Part shown: piece by piece, positions 41,071 through 50,183 of the stretch
Position numbering within the stretch: position 1 is the first letter of the stretch
How the letters are laid out: each line of letters begins with the position of its first letter
Assembly: GCA_963783335.1 (NCBI GenBank)
Contig: CAWAND010000010.1
Coordinates: 62,001 to 126,000, forward strand
Reading direction: 5' to 3'
DNA from: CAWAND01 sp963783335
GTDB lineage: Bacteria; Chloroflexota; Anaerolineae; Anaerolineales; E44-bin32
Length of the DNA stretch: 64,000 nucleotides
Program-made: the position numbers and the translations under genes
The notes under the pieces: generated by a model
Databases searched by the model: none
Seen by the model: the letters and a program-made list of their open reading frames with translations, nothing else
Told to the model about the DNA's origin: nothing

Positions 41071-43026
41071 CTACACGTCCAGATTGCGAACTTCGTGCGC
41101 ATGGGTTTGAATAAAGCGCCGACGCGGTGGGACCGAGGCACCCATCAGCATATCGAACGTCCGATCGGCGGCGGCGGCATCCTCGACGGTGACCTGGAGC
41201 AGAGTCCTGTTCTCCGGGTCCATTGTGGTGTCCCACAATTGGACCGGGTTCATTTCACCCAAACCCTTGTAGCGCGAGATGGACAAGCCCTTCTCAGTTG
41301 TCGTCTTTCCCATTTCTTTGACCAGGCGCTCCCGTTCGGCTTCTGTGTAGGCATACTCGACCGCCGACTTGTATGAGATTCGGTAAAGAGGCGGCTGGGC
41401 GATGAACAAATGTCCCTGCTCAATGAGCTCGGGAAGGTAGCGGAAAAAGAAGGTTAGCAGAAGGGTTCGAATGTGGCTGCCATCCACGTCGGCGTCGGTC
41501 ATAATGATCACGCGACCGTAGCGCAGGCCGGCAAGATCGAAAGTCTCGCCCACGCTCGTCCCCAAGGCCGAGATGAGCGCTTTGACCTCGTTGTTGGACA
41601 GGATCTTGTCCAGCCGAGCTCGCTCAGTGTTGAGAATCTTGCCGCGCAGCGGCAGGATGGCCTGGAAGTGGCGATCTCGTCCCTGCTTGGCAGAGCCGCC
41701 AGCCGAGTCGCCCTCGACGATGTACAGCTCGCACTTGTTCGGGTCGCGCTCAGAACAGTCCGCCAACTTGCCGGGCAAGGTCAAGCTTTCCAGAGCGCTC
41801 TTGCGGATGACCAGATCCCTGGCCTTTCGAGCAGCCTCCCTGGCCCGAGCCGAAGTCAGACATTTCTCGGCGATGGCGCGCGCCGCCCGCGGATTCTCTT
41901 CGAGGAAGGCGCCCAACGCCTCGCCGAGCACCTGCTGAACCTGGGTCTGAACCTCGGGGTTCATCAACTTGACTTTGGTCTGGCTTTCAAATTGGGGATC
42001 GCGATGCTTCACGCTGACGATGGCCGTCAGGCCCTCACGCGTGTCGTCACCCGAGAAATTGGGGTCCGAGTCCTTGAGCAGGTTGTTCTTGCGGGCATGG
42101 TCGTTGATGGTGCGCGTGATGGCTGCCCGTACTCCCGTGAGGTGGGTGCCGCCATCCACAGTGTTGATCGTGTTGGCAAAGGAGTAAACCGACTCGGCGT
42201 AGGCGTCCGTGTATTGCAGCGCGACTTCGATACCCGTGCCGTCGATTTCCTTCTCGATGTAGCAAATGGGGTGCAGAGTCTCTCGATTGCGATTCAGATA
42301 GCGAACGAAGGAAATGATGCCGCCTTCGAAATAGAAGGTCATTTCGCGCCCGTCGCGCTCATCCAGCAGGTGGATATTGACCCCGCGTGTGACGAAAGCC
42401 ATCTCGCGAAACCGCTGAACAAGGGTCTCAAATCGGTAATCGATTTCGCCCTGGAAAATGGTCGGATCGTAGCGGAAGGTGGTGCGGGTGCCGGTCACGT
42501 TCTTGGGCACCTTGCCCTTCACCTTGACCGGGCCTTCCGGGATGCCCTGTTGGTAGCGTTGGGTGTGGATCTTGCCATCTCGCCGAACCTCGACCTCACA
42601 CCACTCTGACAGCGCGTTCACGGCTGAAACGCCCACGCCATGCAAGCCGCCCGATACCTTGTAGCCTTCGCCGCCGAATTTCGCCCCGGCGTGCAGAATG
42701 GTCATGACAATTTCGAGGGCGGGCCGCTTCTTTTCCGGATGCATGTCCACCGGAATGCCACGCCCGTCGTCTTCCACGGTGACGCTGCTGTCGGGGTGGA
42801 TGGTGACGTCGATTTTGGTGCACACGCCTGCCAAGGCCTCGTCAATTGAGTTGTCCACCACTTCATAGACGAGATGGTGCAGAGCCTTGATGTCCGTGCC
42901 ACCGACGTACATGCCGGGGCGCCGTCGAACTGCCTCCAAGCCTTCAAGAACTTGGATGTCCTTTGCCCCGTAGGAGCTGATCTTCTCTGCCTTCTTCTTG
43001 GCCGTCTTCTGTGCCTTTTTGGCCAC
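41071..43026 (-). CDS. gyrB: DNA gyrase subunit B
   Basis: 651 residues. GHKL ATPase motifs (YEVVDNSIDEALAG, VEDDGRGIPVDMH, GGLHGVGVSAVNALS), the TOPRIM motifs (LYIVEGDSAGGSAKQGRDR, MTDADVDGSHIRTLLL) and the C-terminal YKGLGEMNPVQLWDTTMDPE are all present. The start is GTG 43026, directly after the stop of the upstream gene, with GGAGA as ribosome site. GyrB (with GyrA, not in the window) supercoils DNA. Length and motifs fit GyrB better than ParE. Confidence 0.96.
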   Translation of the reverse strand: MAKKAQKTAKKKAEKISSYGAKDIQVLEGLEAVRRRPGMYVGGTDIKALHHLVYEVVDNSIDEALAGVCTKIDVTIHPDSSVTVEDDGRGIPVDMHPEKKRPALEIVMTILHAGAKFGGEGYKVSGGLHGVGVSAVNALSEWCEVEVRRDGKIHTQRYQQGIPEGPVKVKGKVPKNVTGTRTTFRYDPTIFQGEIDYRFETLVQRFREMAFVTRGVNIHLLDERDGREMTFYFEGGIISFVRYLNRNRETLHPICYIEKEIDGTGIEVALQYTDAYAESVYSFANTINTVDGGTHLTGVRAAITRTINDHARKNNLLKDSDPNFSGDDTREGLTAIVSVKHRDPQFESQTKVKLMNPEVQTQVQQVLGEALGAFLEENPRAARAIAEKCLTSARAREAARKARDLVIRKSALESLTLPGKLADCSERDPNKCELYIVEGDSAGGSAKQGRDRHFQAILPLRGKILNTERARLDKILSNNEVKALISALGTSVGETFDLAGLRYGRVIIMTDADVDGSHIRTLLLTFFFRYLPELIEQGHLFIAQPPLYRISYKSAVEYAYTEAERERLVKEMGKTTTEKGLSISRYKGLGEMNPVQLWDTTMDPENRTLLQVTVEDAAAADRTFDMLMGASVPPRRRFIQTHAHEVRNLDV

Positions 43027-44086
43027 TTAAGTATCTCCTTCTTCCCTACCCAAATCCGAGTCGGGCTCCATCCTGGCCGCCTGTTGAAGTTTCTTGAGCT
43101 GAACTTCAAGCGCCTGGCGAGTCCGCATCAACCATTCCCGCCGGCCCTGATAGAACACGTAGCTGCTCACCAAGAGCATCGTGCTGACAAACGCATGCCC
43201 CAAGATGCTCAGGCTGCTGATCCAAGACGCTGACCTGGGCAACGACCACACCAACCCAGTCAACCACGAAATCAAGACTGCCAGTGTCAGGAACCCAACC
43301 GTGGGCAGGAAATTCCAGCGGACCAGCAGCATGCTTTCCGTCATGGCTGAGAACAACCCCATGCGGTAGCGAACGATCCCGTGAGGCGTGAAAACCAAGT
43401 AGACCACCAGCCAAAAGAACAAGCTGAACGCAATGAAACTCACACCCACACCCAACAAAGGCAGGATCCAGGCCGCCGCCCATCCCAAAATCAGGATGGC
43501 CACCGTTCCCAGGATCAGCCCAAGATAGCCCAGGACGGCCGCCAGAACCATACGCAGCCACCCCGTCGCCAAAGGTGTCAACTCCGAATTCAGGCGCCAC
43601 GCTGGCGGCTATCGTCCGGTGATACCAGGTCCCCAATCCCAGACCTATCAGGGTGAGCATGAGCCAAAGGCCAAAGATCGCCAGGGGATCCGCCAGCTCA
43701 ACCTGGGGCCCGATCTGCATCGGCGCGCTGCTGGGCATCTGGCCAGCCATCACGCTGGGAATGCCCGCCGGCAGGCTGCTCAAACTCCTCAGCAGATTGA
43801 GCCGCACGGCCAGTTCTTTGAAGATCTCTTGGATCGATGAGATCTGCTGCTGAACCATGGCATCCGCGCCGGGAGGGGCGGTCAGCCCCTGTGCCGTGCT
43901 GCGTACAAACGGCGCGATCCCCAAGCGCGGCCCCAGCCACAATAGGAGGTCTAGGACGAGCGGCGGAAGGATGAGTACAGGTCGGGCTGCGACGCGATCG
44001 AAGCCCTTGGCAAGCGAGGCCAGGACCCCGATGGGCCCTTGAGCGGGCCCTTCATTGATTATTCCCACGGGATATGATTCTACCAT
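43027..44086 (-). CDS. Uncharacterised polytopic membrane protein (apparent frameshift)
   Basis: Two overlapping reading frames join into one protein of about 350 residues if one T is removed from GAATTC at 43586-43591 (reading VAPESELTPLATGW). The N-terminal half has an amphipathic start and a large extracytoplasmic segment with Met/Pro-rich parts; the C-terminal half has four to five strong membrane helices and a charged helical tail. I recognise no family. It lies immediately upstream of gyrB, its stop touching the gyrB start. The ATG at 44086 or a GTG near 44068 could be the start. Confidence 0.6.
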
Positions 44087-44180
44087 GAAGGGCCATTCCC
44101 CACAGGCGGCTCAGAACGGTTGTTCCGGGTCCCAGATGCCCCCATGGCATGGCAAACGGTACCCGCCCAGGCGCCCTCCG

Positions 44181-44209
44181 TTGACCCTTCACCAACCCTC
44201 CGATACAAT
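44181..44209 (+). promoter_or_regulatory. Promoter of the DUF62-murA operon
   Basis: TTGACC (44181-44186), 17-bp spacer, TACAAT (44204-44209); AGGAGG lies 4 nt before the ATG at 44228. Confidence 0.75.
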
Positions 44210-44227
44210 CCAGCCTCAGGAGGCCAC

Positions 44228-45067
44228 ATGCCCCACGCACCCATTGCATTGATGACCGACTTCGGCACCGACGACACCTATGTGGGCGTGATGAAGGGCG
44301 TGATCAGCGGCATCGCCCCCGACTCCCCCATCATCGACGTTAATCACGCCATCCCTCCGGGCGATATTCGACAAGCCGCTTTTCAATTGTGGCAGGCTGT
44401 CCGCTACTTTCCGAAGGGGGCGGTCTTCGTGTTGGTTATCGACCCAGGCGTCGGCACCGCTCGGCGGCCGGTGGCCTTCCGTTGGGCTGATCGCTGGTTG
44501 GTGGGCCCAGACAACGGCTTGTTCACCTACCTCCTGCTGACCCGACCTGCTGGTCCGGCGGTGATCCTGGACAACCCTGCCTACCAATTGAAGAGGGTCA
44601 GCACCACTTTTCACGGCCGGGATGTCTTCGCACCGGCGGGCGCCCATTTGGCAGCCGGGGTGGCATTGGACCAGCTCGGCTCGCCCGCGCCCGAGCTGAT
44701 CCGTTTCGAGCCCCCCTCACTCAACATTGAAACCGACGAAATCCAAGGCGAGATCATCCACGCCGACCACTTCGGCAATCTGGTCTCCAACATCGGCTAC
44801 CTGGCCGCTGATCGTGAAAAGATTCACATATCACCCTGGCTCCCCGGCGATGCGGCTGCTGAGTACCCGGCAGCCGACGTGGGTGTGGAATTGCCCGGTG
44901 GGGAACGCCTTCCGCTGAGCGGCACCTTTGGGGATGTCTCGCCCGGCAACCTGGTGGCCTACATCGGCAGCGAATCGCTGCTCGAGATCGGCATCAATCA
45001 AGGGAGTGCCGCCGAAGCGTTGGGCCTTTCGGCCGGTAACTCCATCCGAATCAGTTTTTCAAGCTGA
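44228..45067 (+). CDS. SAM hydroxide adenosyltransferase (DUF62)
   Basis: 279 residues with the family's IALMTDFGTDDTYVGVMKGV, the Asp-Arg/His triad region (VLVIDPGVGTARRPVA), LVGPDNGLFT, and FHGRDVFAPAGAHLAAG. Relatives include fluorinase and chlorinase; most bacterial and archaeal members hydrolyse S-adenosylmethionine to adenosine and methionine. It is followed 10 bp later by murA in the same direction. The physiological role is unknown. Confidence 0.92.
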   Translation: MPHAPIALMTDFGTDDTYVGVMKGVISGIAPDSPIIDVNHAIPPGDIRQAAFQLWQAVRYFPKGAVFVLVIDPGVGTARRPVAFRWADRWLVGPDNGLFTYLLLTRPAGPAVILDNPAYQLKRVSTTFHGRDVFAPAGAHLAAGVALDQLGSPAPELIRFEPPSLNIETDEIQGEIIHADHFGNLVSNIGYLAADREKIHISPWLPGDAAAEYPAADVGVELPGGERLPLSGTFGDVSPGNLVAYIGSESLLEIGINQGSAAEALGLSAGNSIRISFSS

Positions 45068-45077
45068 GCGAGGGAAC

Positions 45078-46364
45078 ATGTACAGCTTCCTGATCGAAGG
45101 CGGATTCCCGCTCAAAGGCGACGTCATCCCCGGCGGCAACAAAAACGCCGCGCTGCCCCTGCTGGCGGCCTGCATCCTGACCGATGAGGCGGTGACGCTC
45201 CACAACATCCCCGACATCGGTGATGCGCGCGCCATGCGGCGCTTGTTGGAGAGCCTGGGGGTTACCGTGGAGGACCTGGGACCGAGCAGCTGGCGGATAC
45301 AGGCGCGTGAGGTTCGTCAGGGCAATCTCGATCCTGACCTCTGCCGGCAAATCCGGGCCTCGATCCTGCTGGCCGGGCCGATGCTGGGCCGTTCGGGGGG
45401 CATCCATCTCCCCCCACCCGGAGGCGACGTAATCGGGCGCCGACGCGTGGATACCCATCTCCTGGCGCTGAGTAAGCTAGGGGCCGAGGCAGACTATCAA
45501 GGACGCGAGCTCGATCTGCGCGTCACCGGCGGACTAAAAGGGGCCGACATTCTGCTGGATGAAGCCAGCGTGACGGCCACCGAAAACGCCATTATGGCCG
45601 CCGTTCTGGCCAAAGGCAGCACCGTCATAAGAAACGCCGCCTCTGAGCCTCACATCCAGGACCTGTGCCACTTCCTCAACAGCCTCGGTTCCCATATTGA
45701 AAACATCGGCTCCAACACACTCCACATTCAGGGCGTGGATCGCCTCCACGGCGGAGAGTACACCATCGGTCCGGACTATCTGGAGGTGGTCAGCTTCATC
45801 GGCGCAGCCGCCGTCACCGGAGGGAGCATTCGCATCCGCAACGCCGGTCCCCAGCACCTGGACATGATCCACCTTGTCTTCCAGCGGTTGGGGGTCACTT
45901 GGACGGTTGACGGGGAAGATGTGATCGTCGAAAGCGACCAGGCCCTGGAGGTCATCCCCGACCACGGCGGGGCAATTCCCGAAATCTCGGTCATGCCCTG
46001 GCCATCCTTCCCCACCGATTTGATGAGCATCGCCATCGTCGTCGCCACCCAATCTCAGGGGTCGGTGCTGTTTCACGATTGGATGTACGAGACCCGCATG
46101 TTCTTCATCGACAAGCTGGTCTCGATGGGTGCCCGGGTGATCCTGTGTGATCCCCACCGGTGCATTGTCGAGGGCCCAACCCAGCTGTTGGGCGAAACAC
46201 TGGAAAGCCCCGACATACGCGCCGGCATGGCCTTGGTTCTGGCCGCGCTCGCCGCCAAAGGCAGCTCACAGATTCGCAATATCGGCCAGATTGAACGCGG
46301 CTATGAACGCATCGACGAAAAGCTTCGAGGGCTCGGTGCTCATGTCCACCGGCTTGAAGGCTGA
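45078..46364 (+). CDS. murA: UDP-GlcNAc 1-carboxyvinyltransferase with Cys to Asp active-site change
   Basis: 428 residues with the EPSP-synthase-like fold: GDVIPGGNKNAALPLLAACI at the start, GADILLDEASVTATENAIM in the middle, and SFPTDLMSIAIVVATQSQG near the end. It makes the first committed precursor of peptidoglycan. The loop that carries the fosfomycin-reactive Cys115 in E. coli reads PPPGGDVIGRRRVD, with Asp117 in its place, a change known to give intrinsic fosfomycin resistance. Start ATG 45078 has GAGGGA 4-5 nt upstream. Confidence 0.93.
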   Translation: MYSFLIEGGFPLKGDVIPGGNKNAALPLLAACILTDEAVTLHNIPDIGDARAMRRLLESLGVTVEDLGPSSWRIQAREVRQGNLDPDLCRQIRASILLAGPMLGRSGGIHLPPPGGDVIGRRRVDTHLLALSKLGAEADYQGRELDLRVTGGLKGADILLDEASVTATENAIMAAVLAKGSTVIRNAASEPHIQDLCHFLNSLGSHIENIGSNTLHIQGVDRLHGGEYTIGPDYLEVVSFIGAAAVTGGSIRIRNAGPQHLDMIHLVFQRLGVTWTVDGEDVIVESDQALEVIPDHGGAIPEISVMPWPSFPTDLMSIAIVVATQSQGSVLFHDWMYETRMFFIDKLVSMGARVILCDPHRCIVEGPTQLLGETLESPDIRAGMALVLAALAAKGSSQIRNIGQIERGYERIDEKLRGLGAHVHRLEG

Positions 46365-46384
46365 CTTCAACCGCCAGGATGTTC

Positions 46385-46410
46385 AACGGCCCGCTTCCGC
46401 GGGCCGTTTT
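46385..46410 (+). terminator. Terminator of murA
   Basis: AACGGCCCGC/GCGGGCCGTT, 10-bp perfect stem, TTCC loop, then TTTT, 20 bp after the stop; it can also serve the convergent parA-like gene. Confidence 0.9.
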
Positions 46411-46443
46411 CATTGTCGGTCAATGGACGCGCCGACGCTGAGG

Positions 46444-47211
46444 CTACTGCGGCTTGGTGCGCATGATCTCGTCGGCGAGGCGGCGATACGCCTCGGCCGA
46501 AGGACTATCGGGGCGGTAGGCGAGAACCGTCTGCCGTGCCGCCGGCGCCTCCGCCAACGCGTCATCCATCGGAATGACGGTCTCGAACACGCGCTTCTTG
46601 AATACGGCCCGCAGATCGTTAACCACCTGATGGCAGTGAGCTGAGTTTTTCTGATACAGCGTGGGCAGCAGACCAAGCACCCTCAGATTCGGCTGCAGTC
46701 GGTCATGGATCAGCCAGATTGTCTCCAACAGAGCCCGCACGCCGCGCATCGCCAGGTAGTGGCATTCGACGGGAATCAGGACTTCGCCGGCGGCCGTCAA
46801 CCCGTTGACCGTCAACAGGCCCAGACTGGGTGGGGTGTCGATCAGGACAAAATCCACCGCATCCAAGTCTTCGGCCAGTCCGTGGTCGAGGCGCAGGGCG
46901 CGGTTGGCCTGGCGAGCCAAGGCGTAGTCCGCCGAAGCCAGATCGACGCTGGCTGGAGCCAGCATCAGGTTGCCGTGAACCGGGCGGAGGATATTGGCGA
47001 ACCGAACACCGTCGGTCATCAGCAGATCGTAGGTTGTATCGTGAAGCTTGTATGGATCGAGGCCGGCTCCCGCCGTCAAGGCCGCCTGGGGATCAAGGTC
47101 GACCAGCACCACCCGCAAACCCTTTTCAGCCAGGGCGGCGCCCAGGCTGATCACGGTGGTGGTCTTGCCAACCCCACCCTTCTGGTTGGCGACGGCGATG
47201 ACCCGGCTCAT
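46444..47211 (-). CDS. ParA/Soj-like ATPase (orphan)
   Basis: 255 residues with deviant Walker A NQKGGVGKTTTVISLG, Walker A' VLVDLDPQAALT, and Walker B FVLIDTPPSLGLLTVNGL. It starts at ATG 47211; a longer frame from 47247 lacks family similarity. No ParB lies beside it; a second complete parA/parB pair is 4.6 kb downstream in the opposite direction. It is divergent from rpmH. It may place another cargo or act with the same ParB. Confidence 0.92.
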   Translation of the reverse strand: MSRVIAVANQKGGVGKTTTVISLGAALAEKGLRVVLVDLDPQAALTAGAGLDPYKLHDTTYDLLMTDGVRFANILRPVHGNLMLAPASVDLASADYALARQANRALRLDHGLAEDLDAVDFVLIDTPPSLGLLTVNGLTAAGEVLIPVECHYLAMRGVRALLETIWLIHDRLQPNLRVLGLLPTLYQKNSAHCHQVVNDLRAVFKKRVFETVIPMDDALAEAPAARQTVLAYRPDSPSAEAYRRLADEIMRTKPQ

Positions 47212-47313
47212 GGCGTCGAGTATAGTCCAGCGGGCGCGCCGCGGCAACGCGCCACAGCACGAGCCCCAGGGAACTCGAGGCCTTTGGCAACAGTGGTTGG
47301 TGGACAGCCCAGA

Positions 47314-47342
47314 TTGACCGACCCAGACCGTTACGGTATAAT
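47314..47342 (+). promoter_or_regulatory. Promoter of the rpmH operon
   Basis: TTGACC (47314-47319), 17-bp spacer, TATAAT (47337-47342), the cleanest housekeeping promoter in the window. Confidence 0.85.
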
Positions 47343-47398
47343 TCTCGTTCGAGTTTCACCATCCGAAGTCCAACGACGCTAGAGAGGTCGATTAGTTC

Positions 47399-47575
47399 AT
47401 GCCCAAGAGAACCTACCAGCCCAAGAAGCGGCGGCGCCTCCGCGTCCACGGGTTCCGTGCCCGGATGAAGACTCGCGGCGGCCGCGAAGTACTCAAGCGG
47501 CGCCGTGCCAAGGGGCGCAAGAAACTTTCGCCGCGAATGAACAATCACGTCAAGAAGATCAACTGGAAGAGCTGA
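47399..47575 (+). CDS. rpmH: Large ribosomal subunit protein bL34, C-terminally extended
   Basis: 58 residues, beginning MPKRTYQPKKRRRLRVHGF and containing RMKTRGGREVLKRRRAKGRK, the bL34 core. Normal bL34 ends soon after this (about 44-46 residues); here KLSPRMNNHVKKINWKS adds a basic tail of about 13 residues. It is first gene of the rpmH-rnpA-yidD-yidC-jag block. Confidence 0.96.
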   Translation: MPKRTYQPKKRRRLRVHGFRARMKTRGGREVLKRRRAKGRKKLSPRMNNHVKKINWKS

Positions 47576-47640
47576 TAACCAGAATCGGTCAGGTGGGCAA
47601 GTGCAGCCTGGGTGAGACGCCGGACTGGGTCCGAAGGCCA

Positions 47641-47979
47641 ATGAACCGCAGATTCCGGCTGACAAGCTCGACAGAATTCAAGCGGGTGCGGCGTAGCGGC
47701 AAGTCATATGCCCACCCGCTCGTCATTCTGATCGTCGATCGCAATCATCTCGACCGCTCTCGTTTCGGGGTGACGACCACCCGATCCATCAGTTCAGCCG
47801 TGGCCCGCAACAAAGCCAAGCGACGGCTCAGAGAGAGCCTGCGACCCGAATTGGCTCAGATTGAAGCGGGATGGGATTGTGTTTGGGTCGCGCGACCGAA
47901 CCTTGTAGATGCGCCTTGGACCGAAATCAGATCGGCGGTCGAGGGCTTGTTGGATCGATCAGGAGTTAAAACGAGTTGA
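47641..47979 (+). CDS. rnpA: Ribonuclease P protein component
   Basis: 112 residues with the RNA-binding signature RNKAKRRLRESLRP and the N-terminal RRFRLTSSTEFKRVRRSGK. It assists the RNase P RNA in cutting tRNA 5' leaders. ATG 47641 is preferred to the longer frame from 47593, with GAAGG a few bases upstream. The stop overlaps the yidD TTG start (TTGA). Confidence 0.94.
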   Translation: MNRRFRLTSSTEFKRVRRSGKSYAHPLVILIVDRNHLDRSRFGVTTTRSISSAVARNKAKRRLRESLRPELAQIEAGWDCVWVARPNLVDAPWTEIRSAVEGLLDRSGVKTS

Positions 47980-48272
47980 ACTCTGCACCTGAAATGGCAT
48001 CGGTCCACGTCCATACGGAACCCGCGCTGCGCGAGATTCCTGTGCGTTGGGGCACGTTGGCCCGCTGGCCCGTTCTGGCTGTCATCCGGCTCTATCAATT
48101 GACCATTTCGCGGGCTCTGCCCGCCGGGACCTGTCGTTTTACCCCCACATGTTCCCATTATGGCTACGAAGCTATCGCCAAATATGGGCTCATCAAGGGG
48201 GGCTGGCTGGCCACGTGGCGCGTTCTGCGCTGTCAGCCGTTCAACCCCGGCGGATACGACCCGGTTCCGTAG
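47976..48272 (+). CDS. yidD: Membrane protein insertion efficiency factor YidD
   Basis: 98 residues (or 92 from ATG 47994) with the YidD core: LAVIRLYQLTISRALP, CRFTPTCSHYGYEAIAKYG, GGWLATWRVLRCQPFNPGGY and DPVP at the end. Three conserved Cys are present. It helps YidC insert membrane proteins and is usually found between rnpA and yidC, as here. Confidence 0.95.
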   Translation: MNSAPEMASVHVHTEPALREIPVRWGTLARWPVLAVIRLYQLTISRALPAGTCRFTPTCSHYGYEAIAKYGLIKGGWLATWRVLRCQPFNPGGYDPVP

Positions 48273-48279
48273 GAGACCC

Positions 48280-49375
48280 ATGCCAAGTTTCTCAAACCCC
48301 AAACAACTCTTGCGCCGCGGACGCTGGCTGCTTCTTGTTCTCGCCGCCGCAGTGCTCTCGGCTTGTTCGGGCAGCCGCGTAGGCTCCTCGAGCTGGCCTG
48401 GACTGACCGTGTCTGACACGACAGCCTACGTCGCCTTCGACCAATCTGTCTACGCCGTGGACTTGGCCTCCGGCCAAGAGCGGTGGCAGTTCACGCCGCC
48501 GGAGCAGGACAAAGGCGCCACCTTCTATGCGCCCCCGGCCCTGACTGATTCAGGAACACTGATCGTCAGCAGCTACACCGGCGTCGTCTACGCCGTGAAG
48601 GCCAACACGGGAGACATGATCTGGCGTCGACAGCTCTCCAGCTCTCGCCTGGTGGGGGGCCCGGCCGTGGCCGGGGATCTGGCGCTGGTTCCCTCGGCAG
48701 ACCACAACCTGTATGCCTTGAAGCTCGAATTCAGGCGCCGACGTGTGGAGCTTCACAACCGACGAGCCGCTGTGGTCGGAACCTCTGGTCAAGGGCGACA
48801 AGGTCTACCTGTCCGGCCTGGATCACAAGGTCTATGCCTTGGATTTGACCAGCGGAAGCCAGCTGTGGAGCACCGAGTTGAAAGGCGCCATGGCGGACAA
48901 GCCGAGCAGCTTGGACGGTCTGATCCTGACCGGGACGTTCGCCAATCAACTTGTCGCCATGAACGCCGATAATGGGCGTGTCGCTTGGACGCTTCAGACC
49001 GATGGGTGGGTATGGGGTGATCCCGCAGTACAGGACGGCGTCGCGTATTTCGGCGATGTCGATGGGACTTTCTACGCCGTTGACGCCAATGGGCATGTGG
49101 TTTGGCAGAGCCATTTGGACGGCGATGTCACGGCCAGTCCGGCGGCCGAGAACGGCATTGTCTACTTTGCGACCGCCGACGGCCAGGTCTTCGCCCGACA
49201 AGCTGCCGACAATACCCCAGCCTGGCAGCAGCCGCTCGATGGGCAGCTGTTGACGGATCCGGTGGTTACCGGCGACTCCTTGCTGGTGGCCTCACTCGAT
49301 GGAAAGAACCTGTTGACCGCCTTTGACGCCACATCCGGGGCCGTCCGCTGGTCCTACCAGCCGGCGGGGAAGTAG
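48280..49375 (+). CDS. PQQ-type beta-propeller lipoprotein, BamB-like (apparent frameshift)
   Basis: A lipoprotein signal (LLLVLAAAVLSACSG) is followed by repeated propeller blades (YAVDLASGQERWQF, YAVKANTGDMIWRR, YALDLTSGSQLWS, VDANGHVVWQS). The frame changes at GAATTC 48727-48732; removing one T restores LKLESGADVWSF. About 365 residues result. Such propellers act as protein-binding scaffolds at the cell surface. Placement between yidD and yidC, with AGGAG 4 nt before the ATG, suggests a role in membrane-protein handling. Confidence 0.82.
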
Positions 49376-49382
49376 AGAGACT

Positions 49383-50162
49383 ATGGGCGCTATTTGGGAC
49401 ACCGCAGTCCTCAACCCGATGATCAATGCGTTGCTGTACATCTACAGCTTGCTGGGGAACAACTTCGGCCTGGCGATCATCGTCTTTACGGCATTGATCC
49501 GGCTGATCACCTTTCCTCTGACCTATCAGCAGCAGAAGAGCACGCAGAAAATGCAGGAACTTCAAGGGTCAAAGAAGTTCCAGGAGATTCAAAAGAAATA
49601 CAAGAAAGACAAGGCGAAGCTGCAAGAAGAGCAGATGAAGCTCTACCGCGAGATGGGGATCAATCCCTTCGGCGGATGCCTTCCGCTTCTGATACAGTTC
49701 CCGATCATCATCGGCCTCTATCAAGCGATCATCCAGTCGCTGGCCGATGCACCGCTCCAGCTGTTTCAGCTGGCCCAGCACATCTACCCGGCCATTCCCA
49801 GCGCTTTAATCCCGCTCAAGAGTCATTTCCTGTGGATGGACCTGGGCACACCGGAGCGTTTGGTGATACCCGGCATTCCGATTGGCATCCCGGTCTTGAC
49901 GATCCTGGTCGTGATCACGACCTGGATGTCCACTAAGCTCACCACACCTCCCACGCCGGACTCTCAAGGGTCCCAAATGACTCAGATGATGGCACTCTAT
50001 ATGCCGCTCTTGCTGGGCTATTTCGCATACACGTTCGCCGCCGGCCTGGCGCTCTATTTCGTTGTATCCAATATCCTTCAGGTCGTTCAGTATGCTGCAA
50101 CGGGCAAGGTCGACTGGCGCAGTATGATTCCGGGACTGCCATCGGGCGGACCCAAATCCTAA
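49383..50162 (+). CDS. yidC: Membrane protein insertase YidC/Oxa1 family
   Basis: 259 residues, Gram-positive-type length without the large periplasmic domain of proteobacterial YidC. Core motifs: FGLAIIVFTALIRLITFPLT with the functional Arg, a coiled Lys-rich cytoplasmic loop, GINPFGGCLPLLIQFPIIIG, and ALYFVVSNILQVVQ. It inserts membrane proteins with or without SecYEG. The start is ATG 49383; upstream in-frame sequence is part of the propeller gene in another frame. Confidence 0.95.
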   Translation: MGAIWDTAVLNPMINALLYIYSLLGNNFGLAIIVFTALIRLITFPLTYQQQKSTQKMQELQGSKKFQEIQKKYKKDKAKLQEEQMKLYREMGINPFGGCLPLLIQFPIIIGLYQAIIQSLADAPLQLFQLAQHIYPAIPSALIPLKSHFLWMDLGTPERLVIPGIPIGIPVLTILVVITTWMSTKLTTPPTPDSQGSQMTQMMALYMPLLLGYFAYTFAAGLALYFVVSNILQVVQYAATGKVDWRSMIPGLPSGGPKS

Positions 50163-50183
50163 TTCTGAGAAGAGGGGCGCACC

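Noticed and set aside
47212..47398. Replication origin or dnaA next to rpmH, as in many bacteria
   Set aside because: No TTATCCACA-type DnaA boxes, AT-rich unwinding element or dnaA gene could be seen here.
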